64,000 nucleotides of DNA, from the NCBI RefSeq assembly GCF_001422485.1, contig NZ_LMNF01000001.1, forward strand, positions 1,376,250 through 1,440,249, in the 5' to 3' direction. Made by a program: the position numbers and the translations under genes. The notes below the pieces were generated by a model. That model made no database searches. It saw only the letters and a list, made by a program, of their open reading frames with translations, and was not told where the DNA came from. The DNA comes from Agreia sp. Leaf283 (GTDB lineage Bacteria; Actinomycetota; Actinomycetes; Actinomycetales; Microbacteriaceae). This document shows, piece by piece, positions 42,840 through 52,475 of this stretch (position 1 is the first letter of the stretch; each line of letters opens with the position of its first letter).

Positions 42840-43940
42840 TCAGATCAGATCCTTTCGCCACGCTCCCTCGTAGCCGACGGGCACGAATCCGAGCCGCTCG
42901 TTGATGGCGAGCATGTGCCGGTTCTCCTCGGCGTTGAACGTCAGTACAGATGGATGCCCGGGTCGCTCGGTGTGCAGCTGCTGGAGGTTGCCGAGTTTCA
43001 CGAGCAGGCCGAGCCCGTGGCCGCGGTGCTCGCGCAGCACGAGCGTGTCCTCCTGCCACACGGGTCTGGCGACCTCGTCGCTCACCGACAGCTCGCTGAA
43101 CGCGACGAGCCTGCCCGTCGGCACGTACTCCACCGCGGCGGTCAGCGAGGTGACGGGCGCCTCCCGGTCCGACTCCTGCTGGGCGACGAGCCGCTCGACC
43201 GTCCACACGTCCTCCGGCTCGTCGAGCCCGGCCGATGGCGCGTCGGTGCTCATGCGGGTGAGCAGCATCGCGAGGTCCTTACGCCAGTGCGCCGGTGTGT
43301 CGCCGATCCAGTGAACGAGCCAGTAGTCGGCCCCGGATGCTCGGCGCGCGTCGTCGAGACTACGCGCGAGATCGTCGGCATCGAGGGGCAGCCCGAGCCT
43401 GCTCCCGCGTTCGACCTGCTCGAGGCGGTAGCCGCGCCCGAGCAGGAAGCGCACCTCGTCGTTGCCGAGTGGCACGGACCCCGAACCGGTGGGCGCCCGC
43501 AGACGCTCGCCCGGCGCATCCGGCGACACGACGTAGACCAGCAGCCGAGTTGCGCCGGCCTCACGAGCCGCCGCCTCGACAGCGTCGGCGACGGCCGTGC
43601 CGACACCGCGCCCGCGGTATTCCGGCAGTACCTGCACGGCGATCCAGGCCACCGGCCAGCCGTCCTCCAGCCTGGTCTCGACGAAACCCCGGCCGACGAT
43701 GCTTCGTCGGCCGGGCCCCCGCGCATCCGGCACCGTGGCCACGAACAACTCGCGCGGCTCGTGTTCGCGATGCCAGCTCGGGAGGTCCTCCTCGGCGGAC
43801 GAGGCGAAGTCGTCCGATCCGTATCCGAGGGCCTCGACGAGGTTGCGGAGCTCGACCGCACGTCGATAGTCGACGACGTTCGGGTCGGTGTCGTCGCCGA
43901 GCGACCGCGGAACGGAGACCCTGCGCACCTCGATGGTCAT
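42840..43940 (-). CDS. Protein with two GNAT acetyltransferase domains
   Basis: A 366-residue protein made of two GNAT folds. In the first (about 1-185) the acetyl-CoA loop is VLPEYRGRGVGTAVADAVE. In the second (about 200-366) it is VLREHRGHGLGLLVKLGNLQ, and the end ERLGFVPVGYEGAWRK closes the fold. Such tandem GNAT proteins resemble MshD (mycothiol synthase) in layout, but the usual MshD residues are not evident and the substrate is left open. The ATG at 43940 has a perfect GAGGAGG in front; the open frame further upstream overlaps the glycosidase gene and is not used. Confidence 0.88.
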   Translation of the reverse strand: MTIEVRRVSVPRSLGDDTDPNVVDYRRAVELRNLVEALGYGSDDFASSAEEDLPSWHREHEPRELFVATVPDARGPGRRSIVGRGFVETRLEDGWPVAWIAVQVLPEYRGRGVGTAVADAVEAAAREAGATRLLVYVVSPDAPGERLRAPTGSGSVPLGNDEVRFLLGRGYRLEQVERGSRLGLPLDADDLARSLDDARRASGADYWLVHWIGDTPAHWRKDLAMLLTRMSTDAPSAGLDEPEDVWTVERLVAQQESDREAPVTSLTAAVEYVPTGRLVAFSELSVSDEVARPVWQEDTLVLREHRGHGLGLLVKLGNLQQLHTERPGHPSVLTFNAEENRHMLAINERLGFVPVGYEGAWRKDLI

Positions 43941-43969
43941 CGTCGACCTCCTCGCTTCGGAACGGTGCT

Positions 43970-45637
43970 TCAATACTGCGTCGTGTCGCCGCCCCGCACC
44001 ACCCGCAGCCAGCGGAACCCGTAGCCGTCGAGCGCGATCGAGACCCGGCCACGCGCATCCAGCGCTACGGAATCACCCGAGAGCAGGTCGTTCAGCACGT
44101 CGTCGTCTTCGGTGCCGAGCGTCAGCGCGACATCGGCGGGGTCTGAGCCGAAGTTGTGCAGAACCACGACGCGGCCGCCGTCCCAGCTGAGCGAGTGCAC
44201 GAAGACCGCCGTGTTCGGCTGGTCGATCACCTCGAAGGCGCCCCAGCCGAACTCGGGCGCGTTGCGATAGTGCCGCACCAGGTTCTGGATGAAGCGCAGC
44301 AGGGATTCGGGGTCGCGCCGCTGATCTTCGACGTTCACGTGCGCCGGTGCGTAGCCGCCCTCGACCACGGGATTGCGGAGGCGACGCTTCGACGCGCGGG
44401 AGAATCCGCCGTTGGCGCCGCCGTTCCACTGCATCGGCGTGCGCACCGCCATGCGGCCATCGGCGTCGAGGTTCTCACCCATGCCGATCTCCTCGCCGTA
44501 GAACAGAACGGGCGTGCCGGGCAGCGAGAACAGCAGGCTGTAGACCATGCGGATGCGCCGGGGATCGCCGTCGAGCATGGTGGGTAGGCGGCGCACCAGG
44601 CCGCGGCCATAGACCTGCATGCGCTTCTCGGGGCCGAAGGCATCGAACACCTCCTGCCGTTCGTCGTCGGTGAGCTTGTCGAGGGTGAGCTCGTCGTGGT
44701 TGCGCACGAAGTTCGCCCACTGCGAGTCGGGCGAGCCCGCCGGGCGGGACAGCAGCGCCTCGACGAGGGGGCGGGCATCCTGCCGCGCGAGCGACAGGTA
44801 GAGGTTCTGCATGGCGATGAAGTCGAACTGCATCGTGAGCTCGTCTCCCTCCGAGCCGCCGAAGAACTGCTCCTGCTCTGCGCGCGCAAGGTTCACCTCG
44901 CCGAGCAGCACACCGTCGCCACTCCGGCGACCCAGGAAGGAGCGCAGGGAGCGCAGGTACGCATGAGGATCGGGAAGGAGCTTCGATCCGCCGACCACGC
45001 CCGACGCGTCGAGCAGGAAGGGAACCGCGTCGACACGGAATCCGGAGAGACCGAGCTGCAGCCAGAACCCCATGACCTTCGCGATCTCGTCTCGAACCAC
45101 CGGGTTGGTGATGTTCAGGTCGGGCTGGTGCTTGTAGAAGACGTGCTGGTAGTACTGACCGGTCTTCTCGTCGAGCTCCCAGTTGCTGTTCTCCTGATCG
45201 GGGAAGACCGGCTCTCCATCGTCGACCGGCTCGTCGCGCCACACGTAGTAGTCGCGGTACTGCGAATCCCTCGAGCTCCGCGCCGACCTGAACCAGGGGT
45301 GCTTGTCCGACGTGTGGTTGATGACGAGGTCGGCGATCACCCGCATCCCGCGGTCGCGGGCGATGCGGATGCACTCGACGAGGTCGCCGAGAGAGCCGAG
45401 TCGCGGGTCGACCCCGTAGAAGTCGATGATGTCGTAGCCATCGTCACGATCGGGTGTCGGATAGAACGGCATGAGCCAGAGGCAGGTGACCCCGAGCTCG
45501 GCCAGGTAGTCGAGTCGGTGCGCGAGGCCGGCGAAGTCGCCGATGCCGTCGTTGTTCCAGTCGAGAAAGGTCTCGACGTCGAGGCAGTAGACGACGGCGC
45601 TCTTCCACCACAGGTCTGACGTGTCGGTGATCTTCAT
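43970..45637 (-). CDS. GH13 alpha-glucosidase / trehalose-synthase-like enzyme
   Basis: A 555-residue glycoside hydrolase family 13 enzyme. The catalytic residues are Asp203 (GFRVDAVP), Glu247 (LLGEVN) and Asp315 (VRNHDE). DLVINHTSDKHPWF is the first conserved region. The N-terminus WWKSAVVYCLDVETFLDWNN, and length, point to the trehalose-synthase (maltose-trehalose isomerase) branch, but the typical YxxxP segment is changed to YCLDVETF, so activity on other alpha-glucosides is possible. The C-terminal beta domain (about 470-555) is present. No signal peptide; cytoplasmic. TAGGCT lies six bases before the ATG, another leaderless start. It is followed after 29 bases by the GNAT gene. Confidence 0.9.
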   Translation of the reverse strand: MKITDTSDLWWKSAVVYCLDVETFLDWNNDGIGDFAGLAHRLDYLAELGVTCLWLMPFYPTPDRDDGYDIIDFYGVDPRLGSLGDLVECIRIARDRGMRVIADLVINHTSDKHPWFRSARSSRDSQYRDYYVWRDEPVDDGEPVFPDQENSNWELDEKTGQYYQHVFYKHQPDLNITNPVVRDEIAKVMGFWLQLGLSGFRVDAVPFLLDASGVVGGSKLLPDPHAYLRSLRSFLGRRSGDGVLLGEVNLARAEQEQFFGGSEGDELTMQFDFIAMQNLYLSLARQDARPLVEALLSRPAGSPDSQWANFVRNHDELTLDKLTDDERQEVFDAFGPEKRMQVYGRGLVRRLPTMLDGDPRRIRMVYSLLFSLPGTPVLFYGEEIGMGENLDADGRMAVRTPMQWNGGANGGFSRASKRRLRNPVVEGGYAPAHVNVEDQRRDPESLLRFIQNLVRHYRNAPEFGWGAFEVIDQPNTAVFVHSLSWDGGRVVVLHNFGSDPADVALTLGTEDDDVLNDLLSGDSVALDARGRVSIALDGYGFRWLRVVRGGDTTQY

Positions 45638-45664
45638 GGCTCGAGCCTAGGACGGCACCAGCTG

Positions 45665-46387
45665 TCAGCCCAGCGGAACGCGACTGTCGTTGAGCTCGGC
45701 CGCGTCGCCCCGCCAGAGTCCGACCACGGCCTCGCCGAGCGCATCCACGTGGGTGAAACCGGCGTAGGTCTTCTCGGGGTTGTCTCGCTGCATGTCGTCA
45801 TCGACGAGGGCCATGATCGAAAACCGTACGGCGGCCGCACGCTGGGGCGTCGGATCGGTCTTGCTGCCCGACTGCGCCCGGCGGAAGCCGTCTGCGACGG
45901 AGCGCACCCAGCTCTCCGCGGCCGCCTTCGCCGCGGTGTAGCTGGCGCCCCCGGCGGTCGGACGCTCGACCGAGTTCGACGACACGATCGCCAGTCGACC
46001 GGCCTCGCTGGCGACGAGGGCATCGAAGAAGGCGCGCGAGGTGTTGCGCAGGGTGGTGAAGCCCGACTCCATCGCGGCCCAGTCGTCGTCGCTCTGGGCT
46101 GTGATGCCAGAGGCTCCGCGCCATCCCCCCACGAGGTGGATGAGCCCGTCGACGCCACCGAACTCCTGCGACACCGACGAGGCGAGCTCGCTGACCGCGG
46201 CGAGCTTCGACAGATCGCACACCCGCGTCGTGGCGCCGGGCACGCTTCGCTCGAACGCGCTCAGCCTCTCGACATTCGACCCGACCGCTATGACGCGAGC
46301 CCCCGCACCCAGCAGCGCCCGCGAGGTCGCAACCCCCGACGCACTCGTGGCCCCCGCGACAACGACAACCCTGTTACTAACGCTCAT
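45665..46387 (-). CDS. Short-chain dehydrogenase/reductase
   Basis: A 240-residue SDR with a Rossmann core. The dinucleotide loop is VVVVAGATSASGVATSRALL, a variant of TGxxxGxG in which the middle Gly is Ser. The catalytic Tyr and Lys are in SYTAAKAAAESW, with the Ser in IVSSNSVERP. Substrate unknown. The ATG at 46387 is preferred over an upstream start because the latter would read through the palindrome of the preceding intergenic gap. It follows the DUF6421 gene in the same direction, 100 bases behind, and the two are commonly adjacent in actinobacteria, as I recall. It may therefore act with that protein. Confidence 0.9.
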   Translation of the reverse strand: MSVSNRVVVVAGATSASGVATSRALLGAGARVIAVGSNVERLSAFERSVPGATTRVCDLSKLAAVSELASSVSQEFGGVDGLIHLVGGWRGASGITAQSDDDWAAMESGFTTLRNTSRAFFDALVASEAGRLAIVSSNSVERPTAGGASYTAAKAAAESWVRSVADGFRRAQSGSKTDPTPQRAAAVRFSIMALVDDDMQRDNPEKTYAGFTHVDALGEAVVGLWRGDAAELNDSRVPLG

Positions 46388-46424
46388 GCCCCACCCGTTC
46401 CTGCGTTCCCGAGCAACTGTTTCT

Positions 46425-46470
46425 GTTGCGGACAGTAGTGACCGGCGCACCGGGCGCTACTGTCCGCAAC
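46425..46470. terminator. Perfect 14-bp stem behind the DUF6421 gene
   Basis: GTTGCGGACAGTAG (46425-46438) pairs without mismatch with CTACTGTCCGCAAC (46457-46470). The loop of 18 bases contains a second short CCGG/CCGG pairing. It lies 18 bases after the stop of the DUF6421 gene and in front of the SDR start, so it may act as terminator for one or operator for the other. Confidence 0.55.
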
Positions 46471-46487
46471 GGTAACTCCTATCGGAG

Positions 46488-47924
46488 CTACACGCGAGAG
46501 GAGCCCGTGATGCCCTCCGTCGAGAGGATCACGTCTCCGATCTTCTTCGCGAGCGCCTCGTAGAACATCGAGAGGGGGAACTCGTCGTCGAGGATCGCGT
46601 CGGTCAGGGCGCGCGGGGGGCCGTCGAGGGGCAGGGCCTGCGGGCCGCGGGCCCAGACGGATGCCGGGTTCGGCGTGACCGTCTCGGTGACCAGCTCGTA
46701 GGCGGCCAGCCAGTGCGCCACCTTCGGGCGGTCGATCGAGCGCCAGTAGAGCTCGTCGATCTGCTTTCCGAGCGCGAGCACGCTGTCGGCGACCTCGGGC
46801 CAGTCGATGGTGAGCTTCGTGTCTGTCCAGTGCAGCACGTGGTGCTGGTGAAGCCACGCGAACAGCAGCTGGCCGCCGAGTCCGTCGTAGTTGCGCACGC
46901 GCGAACCCGTGAGCGCGAAACGGAAGATGCGGTCGAAGAGAACCGCGTACTGCACGAGCCGGGCGTGCTCGAGGAGGTGCGCATCGGCATCCGACAACTC
47001 GGCCTCGCCGAGCGCCTCGAGTCGACGCTGGATGCCCACCGACTCGCGGAACGCGGTGAGGTCGCAGCGCAGCTCCTCGAGCGAATACAGGAAGAACGGC
47101 ATGCGCTGCTTGATCATGAACGGGTCGAAGGGCAGATCGCCGCGCATGTGCGTGCGGTCGTGGATGAGGTCCCACATCACGAAGGTGCGCTCGGCCAAGG
47201 CCTGGTCGGTCAGCAGCCGGGCGGCGTCGTCGGGCAGCTCGAGCCCCGTGGTGTCGGCCGCCGCCCGCACGACGGTGCGGAATCGGGCCGCCTCCCTGTC
47301 GGCGAAGATGGCGCCCCAGGTGAACGTCGGGATGCTGCGGGTGGCGACGGTCTCGGGAAAGAGCACGGCCGAGTTGGTGTCGTAGCCGGGCGTGAAGTCG
47401 ACGAAGCGGATGGGCACGAACAGGGCGTTCGAGTAGTCGCCCGCCTCGAGCTCGGCCACGAACTCCGGCCAGATGACCTCGATCAGCACGGCCTCGACGA
47501 GACGCGACGCCGAGCCGTTCTGGGTCGTCATCGGAAAGACAACGAGGTGCCGGATGCCGTTGAAGCGGTGCCTCTCGGGGTGGAACAGCACGAGCGAGTC
47601 GAGGAAGTCGGGAACCCCGAAGCCATCGGCCGCCCAGCGGGCGAAGTCGGCGCGCAGGGCCTCGTGATACTCGGCGTCGTGGGGGAACGCCGGCGAGAGG
47701 GCCGCGATGGATGCCGAGATCACGGCGACGAGGTCGGCCGCGCGTTCGTGGTCTGCCGCGTCGGGCACGGAGCCGTCTTTGATCTGCAGCGACTGCAGCT
47801 GCGTGGCGGCGGCCTTGAGGCCGGTCCAGGCGGCGGAGGTCTCGGCGAGGGACGCGTCTTCGACGACCTCGGGTTCATCGCCGATCGCGGGAACGACGTA
47901 CTGGGTGGTCGTTGTGGTGGGCAT
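46488..47924 (-). CDS. DUF6421 family protein
   Basis: A 478-residue soluble protein of an uncharacterised actinobacterial family. The stretch WDLIHDRTHMRGDLPFDPFM followed by IKQRMPFFLYSLEELRCDLT is its most striking part: two His, several Asp and a Glu in a helical setting that could form a metal site, as in M48-like or HExxH-lacking hydrolases. A further WLHQHHVLHW cluster adds four histidines. The ATG at 47924 has a good GGAGG; the frame extends six codons upstream without support. It pairs with the SDR gene behind it. No activity is known to me. Confidence 0.82.
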   Translation of the reverse strand: MPTTTTTQYVVPAIGDEPEVVEDASLAETSAAWTGLKAAATQLQSLQIKDGSVPDAADHERAADLVAVISASIAALSPAFPHDAEYHEALRADFARWAADGFGVPDFLDSLVLFHPERHRFNGIRHLVVFPMTTQNGSASRLVEAVLIEVIWPEFVAELEAGDYSNALFVPIRFVDFTPGYDTNSAVLFPETVATRSIPTFTWGAIFADREAARFRTVVRAAADTTGLELPDDAARLLTDQALAERTFVMWDLIHDRTHMRGDLPFDPFMIKQRMPFFLYSLEELRCDLTAFRESVGIQRRLEALGEAELSDADAHLLEHARLVQYAVLFDRIFRFALTGSRVRNYDGLGGQLLFAWLHQHHVLHWTDTKLTIDWPEVADSVLALGKQIDELYWRSIDRPKVAHWLAAYELVTETVTPNPASVWARGPQALPLDGPPRALTDAILDDEFPLSMFYEALAKKIGDVILSTEGITGSSRV

Positions 47925-48085
47925 GGGGAACCTCCGATCCAAAGGACAGTGCTCGTGGGGCGCGGCATGCGCCGTGATTCGAGGCTACGGGCGATCGGAC
48001 CGTGGTTTCGTGCCCGGAGCATCGATTTGCTGCGGCAGGGGCCGCCCGCGGTGCACGAATCCTGCACACGACGCACGTCCCCCTT

Positions 48086-48091
48086 TAGGAT
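48086..48091 (+). promoter_or_regulatory. -10 box of a leaderless DUF4190 transcript
   Basis: TAGGAT ends seven bases before the ATG at 48099. An in-frame ATG at 48090 lies inside the box and is therefore an unlikely start. Confidence 0.45.
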
Positions 48092-48098
48092 GAACCGC

Positions 48099-49061
48099 AT
48101 GAGCCAGACGCCGCCCACTCCGCCCTCCGTGCCGCCCGCCCCCGGATACGGGGCGCCGGTTCCGCCCGGCGACGGGTACGGAAACGGGTACGGCAACGCG
48201 ACGCCTCCGTACGGCGCCCAGCCCGGCGGCAGCTATTCGCCCGTGCAGGAACCCCGGTACAACGTGCTCGCGATCGTCTCGTTCGTTTCGGCCTTCTTCC
48301 TCTCGCTCGTCGCCGTCATCACAGGGCACATGGCGCTCGGACAGATCAAGCGCACGGCGGAGAAGGGGCGGGGGCTCGCGATCGCGGGCCTGGTCCTCGG
48401 CTACGCCGGCATCGTCGGCGGCATCATCACGATCATCGCCCTGGTCGTCATGGCCATCGCGGGCATCGGGCTCTTCGCGACGATCGCCACCAACTATGAC
48501 TCCGACGACTACAGCTACACGTCGGATCCCTTCAGCTCGACGGCCGTGCCCGACTCGCTCGGCGGAGACCTGACGTTCGAGGCCGGCAACGACCTCGACG
48601 CGACCACGGTCGCCCAGTTCGCCGACCCGTTCATCATCGACTCCGAGTGGACCGTGGCCAGCCCCGACGACGGAAACGGCAACTGGTCCTACCTCGACCC
48701 CTCGGGCCTCTGCACCGTGTCATTCCACCAGGGCGGACTCGGCGACACGGTTCCCGTGACCGCCGGCGACGACCGCGCGACGACCACGAGTTTCTTGGCC
48801 GTCGTGCTCGACACCGACGACTCGACGATCGCGGGCAAGGCCACCGACAGCACGATCTCGTACAACTTCGAGGATGCCGGGCTCGTCGACACCCTGTTGA
48901 TGCAGGGAACAGACGCAGACGGCTCGAACTGGAAGCTGGCGGGTCGCGCGTTCGGCGAGCTCGGCAGCGGACTCTACGTCGATGTCACCTGCAAATCGGG
49001 CGGCGACCTCGAGTCGGTCTACGACACGGTGACGACGAAGGCTGCCATCACTGTCTTCTAA
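48099..49061 (+). CDS. DUF4190 membrane protein
   Basis: A 320-residue membrane protein. The N-terminus (1-52) is a Pro/Gly/Tyr-rich tail (PPGDGYGNGYGNATPPYGAQ). Residues about 53-130 form a DUF4190 hairpin of two helices: VLAIVSFVSAFFLSLVAVIT, then GHMALGQIKRTAEKGRGLAI and the second helix. Outside the membrane a beta-rich domain of about 180 residues follows with two Cys (GLCTVSF and DVTCKSG) that may form a disulfide. Proteins with this layout are common in the actinobacterial envelope; their task is not known. The AfsR-like gene starts four bases after the stop, suggesting one mRNA. Confidence 0.82.
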   Translation: MSQTPPTPPSVPPAPGYGAPVPPGDGYGNGYGNATPPYGAQPGGSYSPVQEPRYNVLAIVSFVSAFFLSLVAVITGHMALGQIKRTAEKGRGLAIAGLVLGYAGIVGGIITIIALVVMAIAGIGLFATIATNYDSDDYSYTSDPFSSTAVPDSLGGDLTFEAGNDLDATTVAQFADPFIIDSEWTVASPDDGNGNWSYLDPSGLCTVSFHQGGLGDTVPVTAGDDRATTTSFLAVVLDTDDSTIAGKATDSTISYNFEDAGLVDTLLMQGTDADGSNWKLAGRAFGELGSGLYVDVTCKSGGDLESVYDTVTTKAAITVF

Positions 49062-49065
49062 TTCA

Positions 49066-52000
49066 GTGGAGCGGGGGGCCTCCGAGGGAGGCCTCGCCCT
49101 CCTGGGCCCGATCCAGCTCGTGACGGCGGCTGGTGAGCCCATCACCGTTCGCGGTTCGCTGAGCCGCGCCGTGCTTGCGTCGCTGGCACTCGCCGACGGC
49201 CGGCCGCGTTCCATCGACGGCCTGGTCGACGACGTGTGGGGCGACGAGCCGCCGCAGAATCCCCGGGCCTCCCTGCAGACGCTCGTCTCACGCATCCGGG
49301 CCCTGGAGCCGTCGCCGATCATCGAATCGTCGGCCGCGGGCTACCGACTCGCGCTGGGCCGGCCGTCGATCGACCTGCTGGTCGCGGAGGCGGTTCTCGA
49401 CGGCCTCGCGACTCCGGGCGCCCCCGAGACCGCACTGGCCGAGGCGGAGACGGCGCTCGCGCTCTGGCGGGGCGAGCCGGCGGCCGACCTGCCTCAGACC
49501 GCGCCCGTCACCGCCGCCCTCGCCCACCGGGCCGAGCGCGCACGCGATGCGCTCCGTCGCATCCGGGCACGTGCCCTCGCGGCGCTCGGCCTCACCGACG
49601 ACGCCTCGGCCGCCTTCGACGAGCTCGCCCGGGCGCACCCTCTCGACGAGAAGGCCCAGCTCGAGGCGATGAACGCGGCGGTCGACGCGGGGCGCTTCGC
49701 GTCGGCGCTTCAGCGGTTCGCCGACCACCGCGAGCTGCTGGCCGAGCGGCTGGGCACAGACCCGTCGCCGGCCCTCGTCGAGGCCAACGCGGCGATCCTC
49801 AGGGCATCGAACGGTCAGAGCGTTCCGAGCGCACCCCAGGGGCCGCAGGCCCGGATGCTCCGGCCGGCGTTCGGCATCGGCCTGCGCCAGGCGCCGAACG
49901 ACATGGTCGGGCGAGACGACGACGCGCGTCGCGTGCTCGAGCTGCTCGGTCGTCACCGGCTCGTCACGCTTCTGGGCTCGGGCGGTCTCGGCAAGACGCG
50001 GCTGGCGCAGGATGTCGCGGCGCGCGCCGCCCTGGCGGGCTCGTCGGTCGCCGTGGTCGAGCTCGCGAGCATCGCGTCGGGAGACGATGTCGGGCTGCTC
50101 ATCGCGTCGACGCTGGGAATTCGCGAGGTGCAGTCTGCGCGCCGGATCGGTGACCCGATCGTGGTGCCCGACGTGCGTCGACGCATTCTCGACGCCCTCG
50201 TCGGCCAGCCAGCGCGAGACGCGCTGCCGACCCTTCTCGTGCTCGACAACTGCGAGCACGTCATCGACGCGGCCGCGGTCTGGGCCGCCGACCTCGTCGC
50301 GGCGTCCGCCGAGCTGACGATCCTCTGCACGAGCCGCTCGCCCCTCTCCATCGCCGCGGAGCAGGTCTACTCGCTGCAGCCGCTTCCCTCGACGAGTGAC
50401 GACGGTTCCCCGGCGGCGGCGGTCACGCTCTTCGTCGATCGCGCCCGCGCGGCCCGGCCATCCGTTCGTCTGCCGCCGACCGTCGTCGAGCGGCTCTGCG
50501 ATCGGCTCGACGGTCTTCCCCTCGCCATCGAACTCGCGGCGGCCCGCGTGCGCTCGTTCTCGGTCGAGGAGATCGAGGCCCGGCTCGTCGACAGGTTCGC
50601 CCTGCTCACGTCGGGCGACCGCTCGGCTCCGGAGCGCCACCGCACGCTGCTCGCCGTGATCGAGTGGAGCTGGAACATGCTGCACGACGACGAGCAGCAG
50701 CTCCTCGTGCGCCTGTCGCGGTTCGCCGACGGATTCTCGCTTCGCACGGCGGAGACGATGATGCGCGCGGCCGGCCGGGAGGGTGCGGCCGCCGATGCGC
50801 TCGACGGTCTCGTGCTGCAGTCGCTCGTCGTCGTCACCGAGACGGCGCAGGGCACCCGCTACCGGATGCTCGAGACGGTCAGGGAGTTCGGGAACCGCGG
50901 CATCGGCTCGATCGTCGACGAGAAGGAGCTGGCGCAGCACGAACGCGACTGGGCGATCGGCCTGGCCCTCGACTCCGCGGAACTCTGGTTCGGATCGGGG
51001 CAGGGCTCGCGTCTCAGGGACAGCCCCGCGAGCATCGAGCAGGACAACCTCGTCGCCGTGCTCCGGCGCGCCATCGCCGACGGCGAGCAGGATGCGTCCG
51101 TCGGCGTGTACGCCGCGCTCGCCTATCTGTGGACCCTGCGAGGCGCTCACTCCGAGGTGCTCGCCTTCGGTGCCCCCGTGATGGCGATGCTCGGCGGCTA
51201 CCGACCGGCCGCCGCCCTGGGGCAGCTCGCCGTGCTCGCGCTGGTGATCACCGCGGCGACCTTCGGACTGTTCCAGTTCAGCACGACCGTTCGGGCGATC
51301 GTGCTGCTGCGTCGGCTCGTCGACCGCGTGGAGGTGGCGTATCCGCAGCTGCAGGCGATGGCCCGACTGGTGCTCTCGATCGACAACCTGTCGGCCGCGT
51401 TCTCCGCCGTGGAGGCGACCCAGGCGCATCCGGATGCCCGCACCGCGATCCTCGGCAACGTGATGGGCGCCCAGCTCGCCGAGAACGGGGGCGACGTCGA
51501 GGGTGCGCGCGTCTTCGCGCTGCGCGCCCGCGAGCTGGCCGAGCAGGTCGGAGACGAGTGGGGCTCGACCATGAGCGCCCAGATGCTCGTGCTCTTCAGC
51601 AGCGAGGCCGGCGACTGGCAGGGTGTTCTCGACTGGGCGCCGATCGCGAGCGAAGGTCTGCGCGACATGGGCGCCCTCAGCGATCTGCATCAGCTGACCT
51701 GGGCGATCGCCATCGCCCGGATCGGCCTCGGCGAACTCGACGAGGCCGAGGTCCTGCTGCACGAGGTGATCGCGGTCGAGGGAGGGCTGGACGACGGCAT
51801 GCTCGCGCTGAACGGGCGGGCGGGCCTCGCGGAGGTCGAACTCGCCCGGGCCGCGAAGGCCGCGCGGGCCGGAGATCGCGCTGCGGCAGCCCGGCATCGG
51901 GCGCTCGGCACCGAGGGGTACCGCAGGAGCGTCGACCAAGGGCGCTCATCGGCTCAGCGCCTGCGCCCCGAGGCGCTCATCGCCCTCGCCATCCTGGTCG

Positions 52001-52455
52001 CCACGGAGTGCCAGACCGCAAGCGACGCCGCTGCGGACAGCGACACCGCTGCGGACAGCGACACCGCTGCCGATACCAACGCTGCTTCCGACGCCCGAAT
52101 GCTGCGCGACCACGGGCGCGATCTGCGCATCCGGCTGCTCGTCGAGTTCCGCAGGCGGAGCATCCAGTTCGACAGGCCCGTGCTCGGAACGGCGACCGTG
52201 GCCATGGCCCGCTGGGCCCTCGACGCCCTCGACGAGCCCGAGCTGGCGGCCGAACTGCTCGCCCTCGCATCCGGCATCTCGCCGCGGCAGGACAGCCCGA
52301 GCATGCGCATCGAGCAGCACGTCGCACACGTGAGCTCGGCCGTCGGGGCAGACGAGTACGGCCGGATGCTCGAGGCATCCGGCCGTCTGACCCGCGATGA
52401 GCGCGTGGCGCGCATCTCCGAGCTGCTGTCGTCTCCCGCCCTGCGCTTGCAGTAA
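49066..52455 (+). CDS. AfsR/SARP-like regulator with BTAD and NB-ARC-type ATPase domains
   Basis: An 1129-residue transcriptional regulator. Residues 8-97 are an OmpR-like winged helix (RPRSIDGLVDDVWGDEPPQN), 105-245 a BTAD domain (AELLAERLGTDPSPAL-like end), and about 275-530 a STAND ATPase with Walker A GSGGLGKT (304-311), LLVLDNCEHVID and GLPLAIELAAARV. The remaining 500 residues are helical repeats of TPR type. Such proteins sense a signal and activate secondary-metabolism or export genes. Near residue 985 an in-frame 18-bp repeat encodes AADSDT copies. It starts with GTG, four bases after the DUF4190 stop. The drug-exporter genes face it tail-to-tail and are its most likely neighbours in function. 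Confidence 0.9.
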   Translation: MERGASEGGLALLGPIQLVTAAGEPITVRGSLSRAVLASLALADGRPRSIDGLVDDVWGDEPPQNPRASLQTLVSRIRALEPSPIIESSAAGYRLALGRPSIDLLVAEAVLDGLATPGAPETALAEAETALALWRGEPAADLPQTAPVTAALAHRAERARDALRRIRARALAALGLTDDASAAFDELARAHPLDEKAQLEAMNAAVDAGRFASALQRFADHRELLAERLGTDPSPALVEANAAILRASNGQSVPSAPQGPQARMLRPAFGIGLRQAPNDMVGRDDDARRVLELLGRHRLVTLLGSGGLGKTRLAQDVAARAALAGSSVAVVELASIASGDDVGLLIASTLGIREVQSARRIGDPIVVPDVRRRILDALVGQPARDALPTLLVLDNCEHVIDAAAVWAADLVAASAELTILCTSRSPLSIAAEQVYSLQPLPSTSDDGSPAAAVTLFVDRARAARPSVRLPPTVVERLCDRLDGLPLAIELAAARVRSFSVEEIEARLVDRFALLTSGDRSAPERHRTLLAVIEWSWNMLHDDEQQLLVRLSRFADGFSLRTAETMMRAAGREGAAADALDGLVLQSLVVVTETAQGTRYRMLETVREFGNRGIGSIVDEKELAQHERDWAIGLALDSAELWFGSGQGSRLRDSPASIEQDNLVAVLRRAIADGEQDASVGVYAALAYLWTLRGAHSEVLAFGAPVMAMLGGYRPAAALGQLAVLALVITAATFGLFQFSTTVRAIVLLRRLVDRVEVAYPQLQAMARLVLSIDNLSAAFSAVEATQAHPDARTAILGNVMGAQLAENGGDVEGARVFALRARELAEQVGDEWGSTMSAQMLVLFSSEAGDWQGVLDWAPIASEGLRDMGALSDLHQLTWAIAIARIGLGELDEAEVLLHEVIAVEGGLDDGMLALNGRAGLAEVELARAAKAARAGDRAAAARHRALGTEGYRRSVDQGRSSAQRLRPEALIALAILVATECQTASDAAADSDTAADSDTAADTNAASDARMLRDHGRDLRIRLLVEFRRRSIQFDRPVLGTATVAMARWALDALDEPELAAELLALASGISPRQDSPSMRIEQHVAHVSSAVGADEYGRMLEASGRLTRDERVARISELLSSPALRLQ
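52024..52095 (+). repeat. In-frame 18-bp tandem repeat in the AfsR-like gene
   Basis: About three and a half units of GACACCGCTGCGGACAGC code for AADSDT repeats in a linker. The copies differ by one to three bases. A change in copy number would keep the frame and alter only linker length. Confidence 0.8.
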
Positions 52456-52475
52456 TGAGCAGAGCGGACGCGCCT

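Noticed and set aside
42840-43940. mshD (mycothiol synthase)
   Set aside because: The double GNAT layout fits, but the characteristic MshD sequence blocks are not recognisable.
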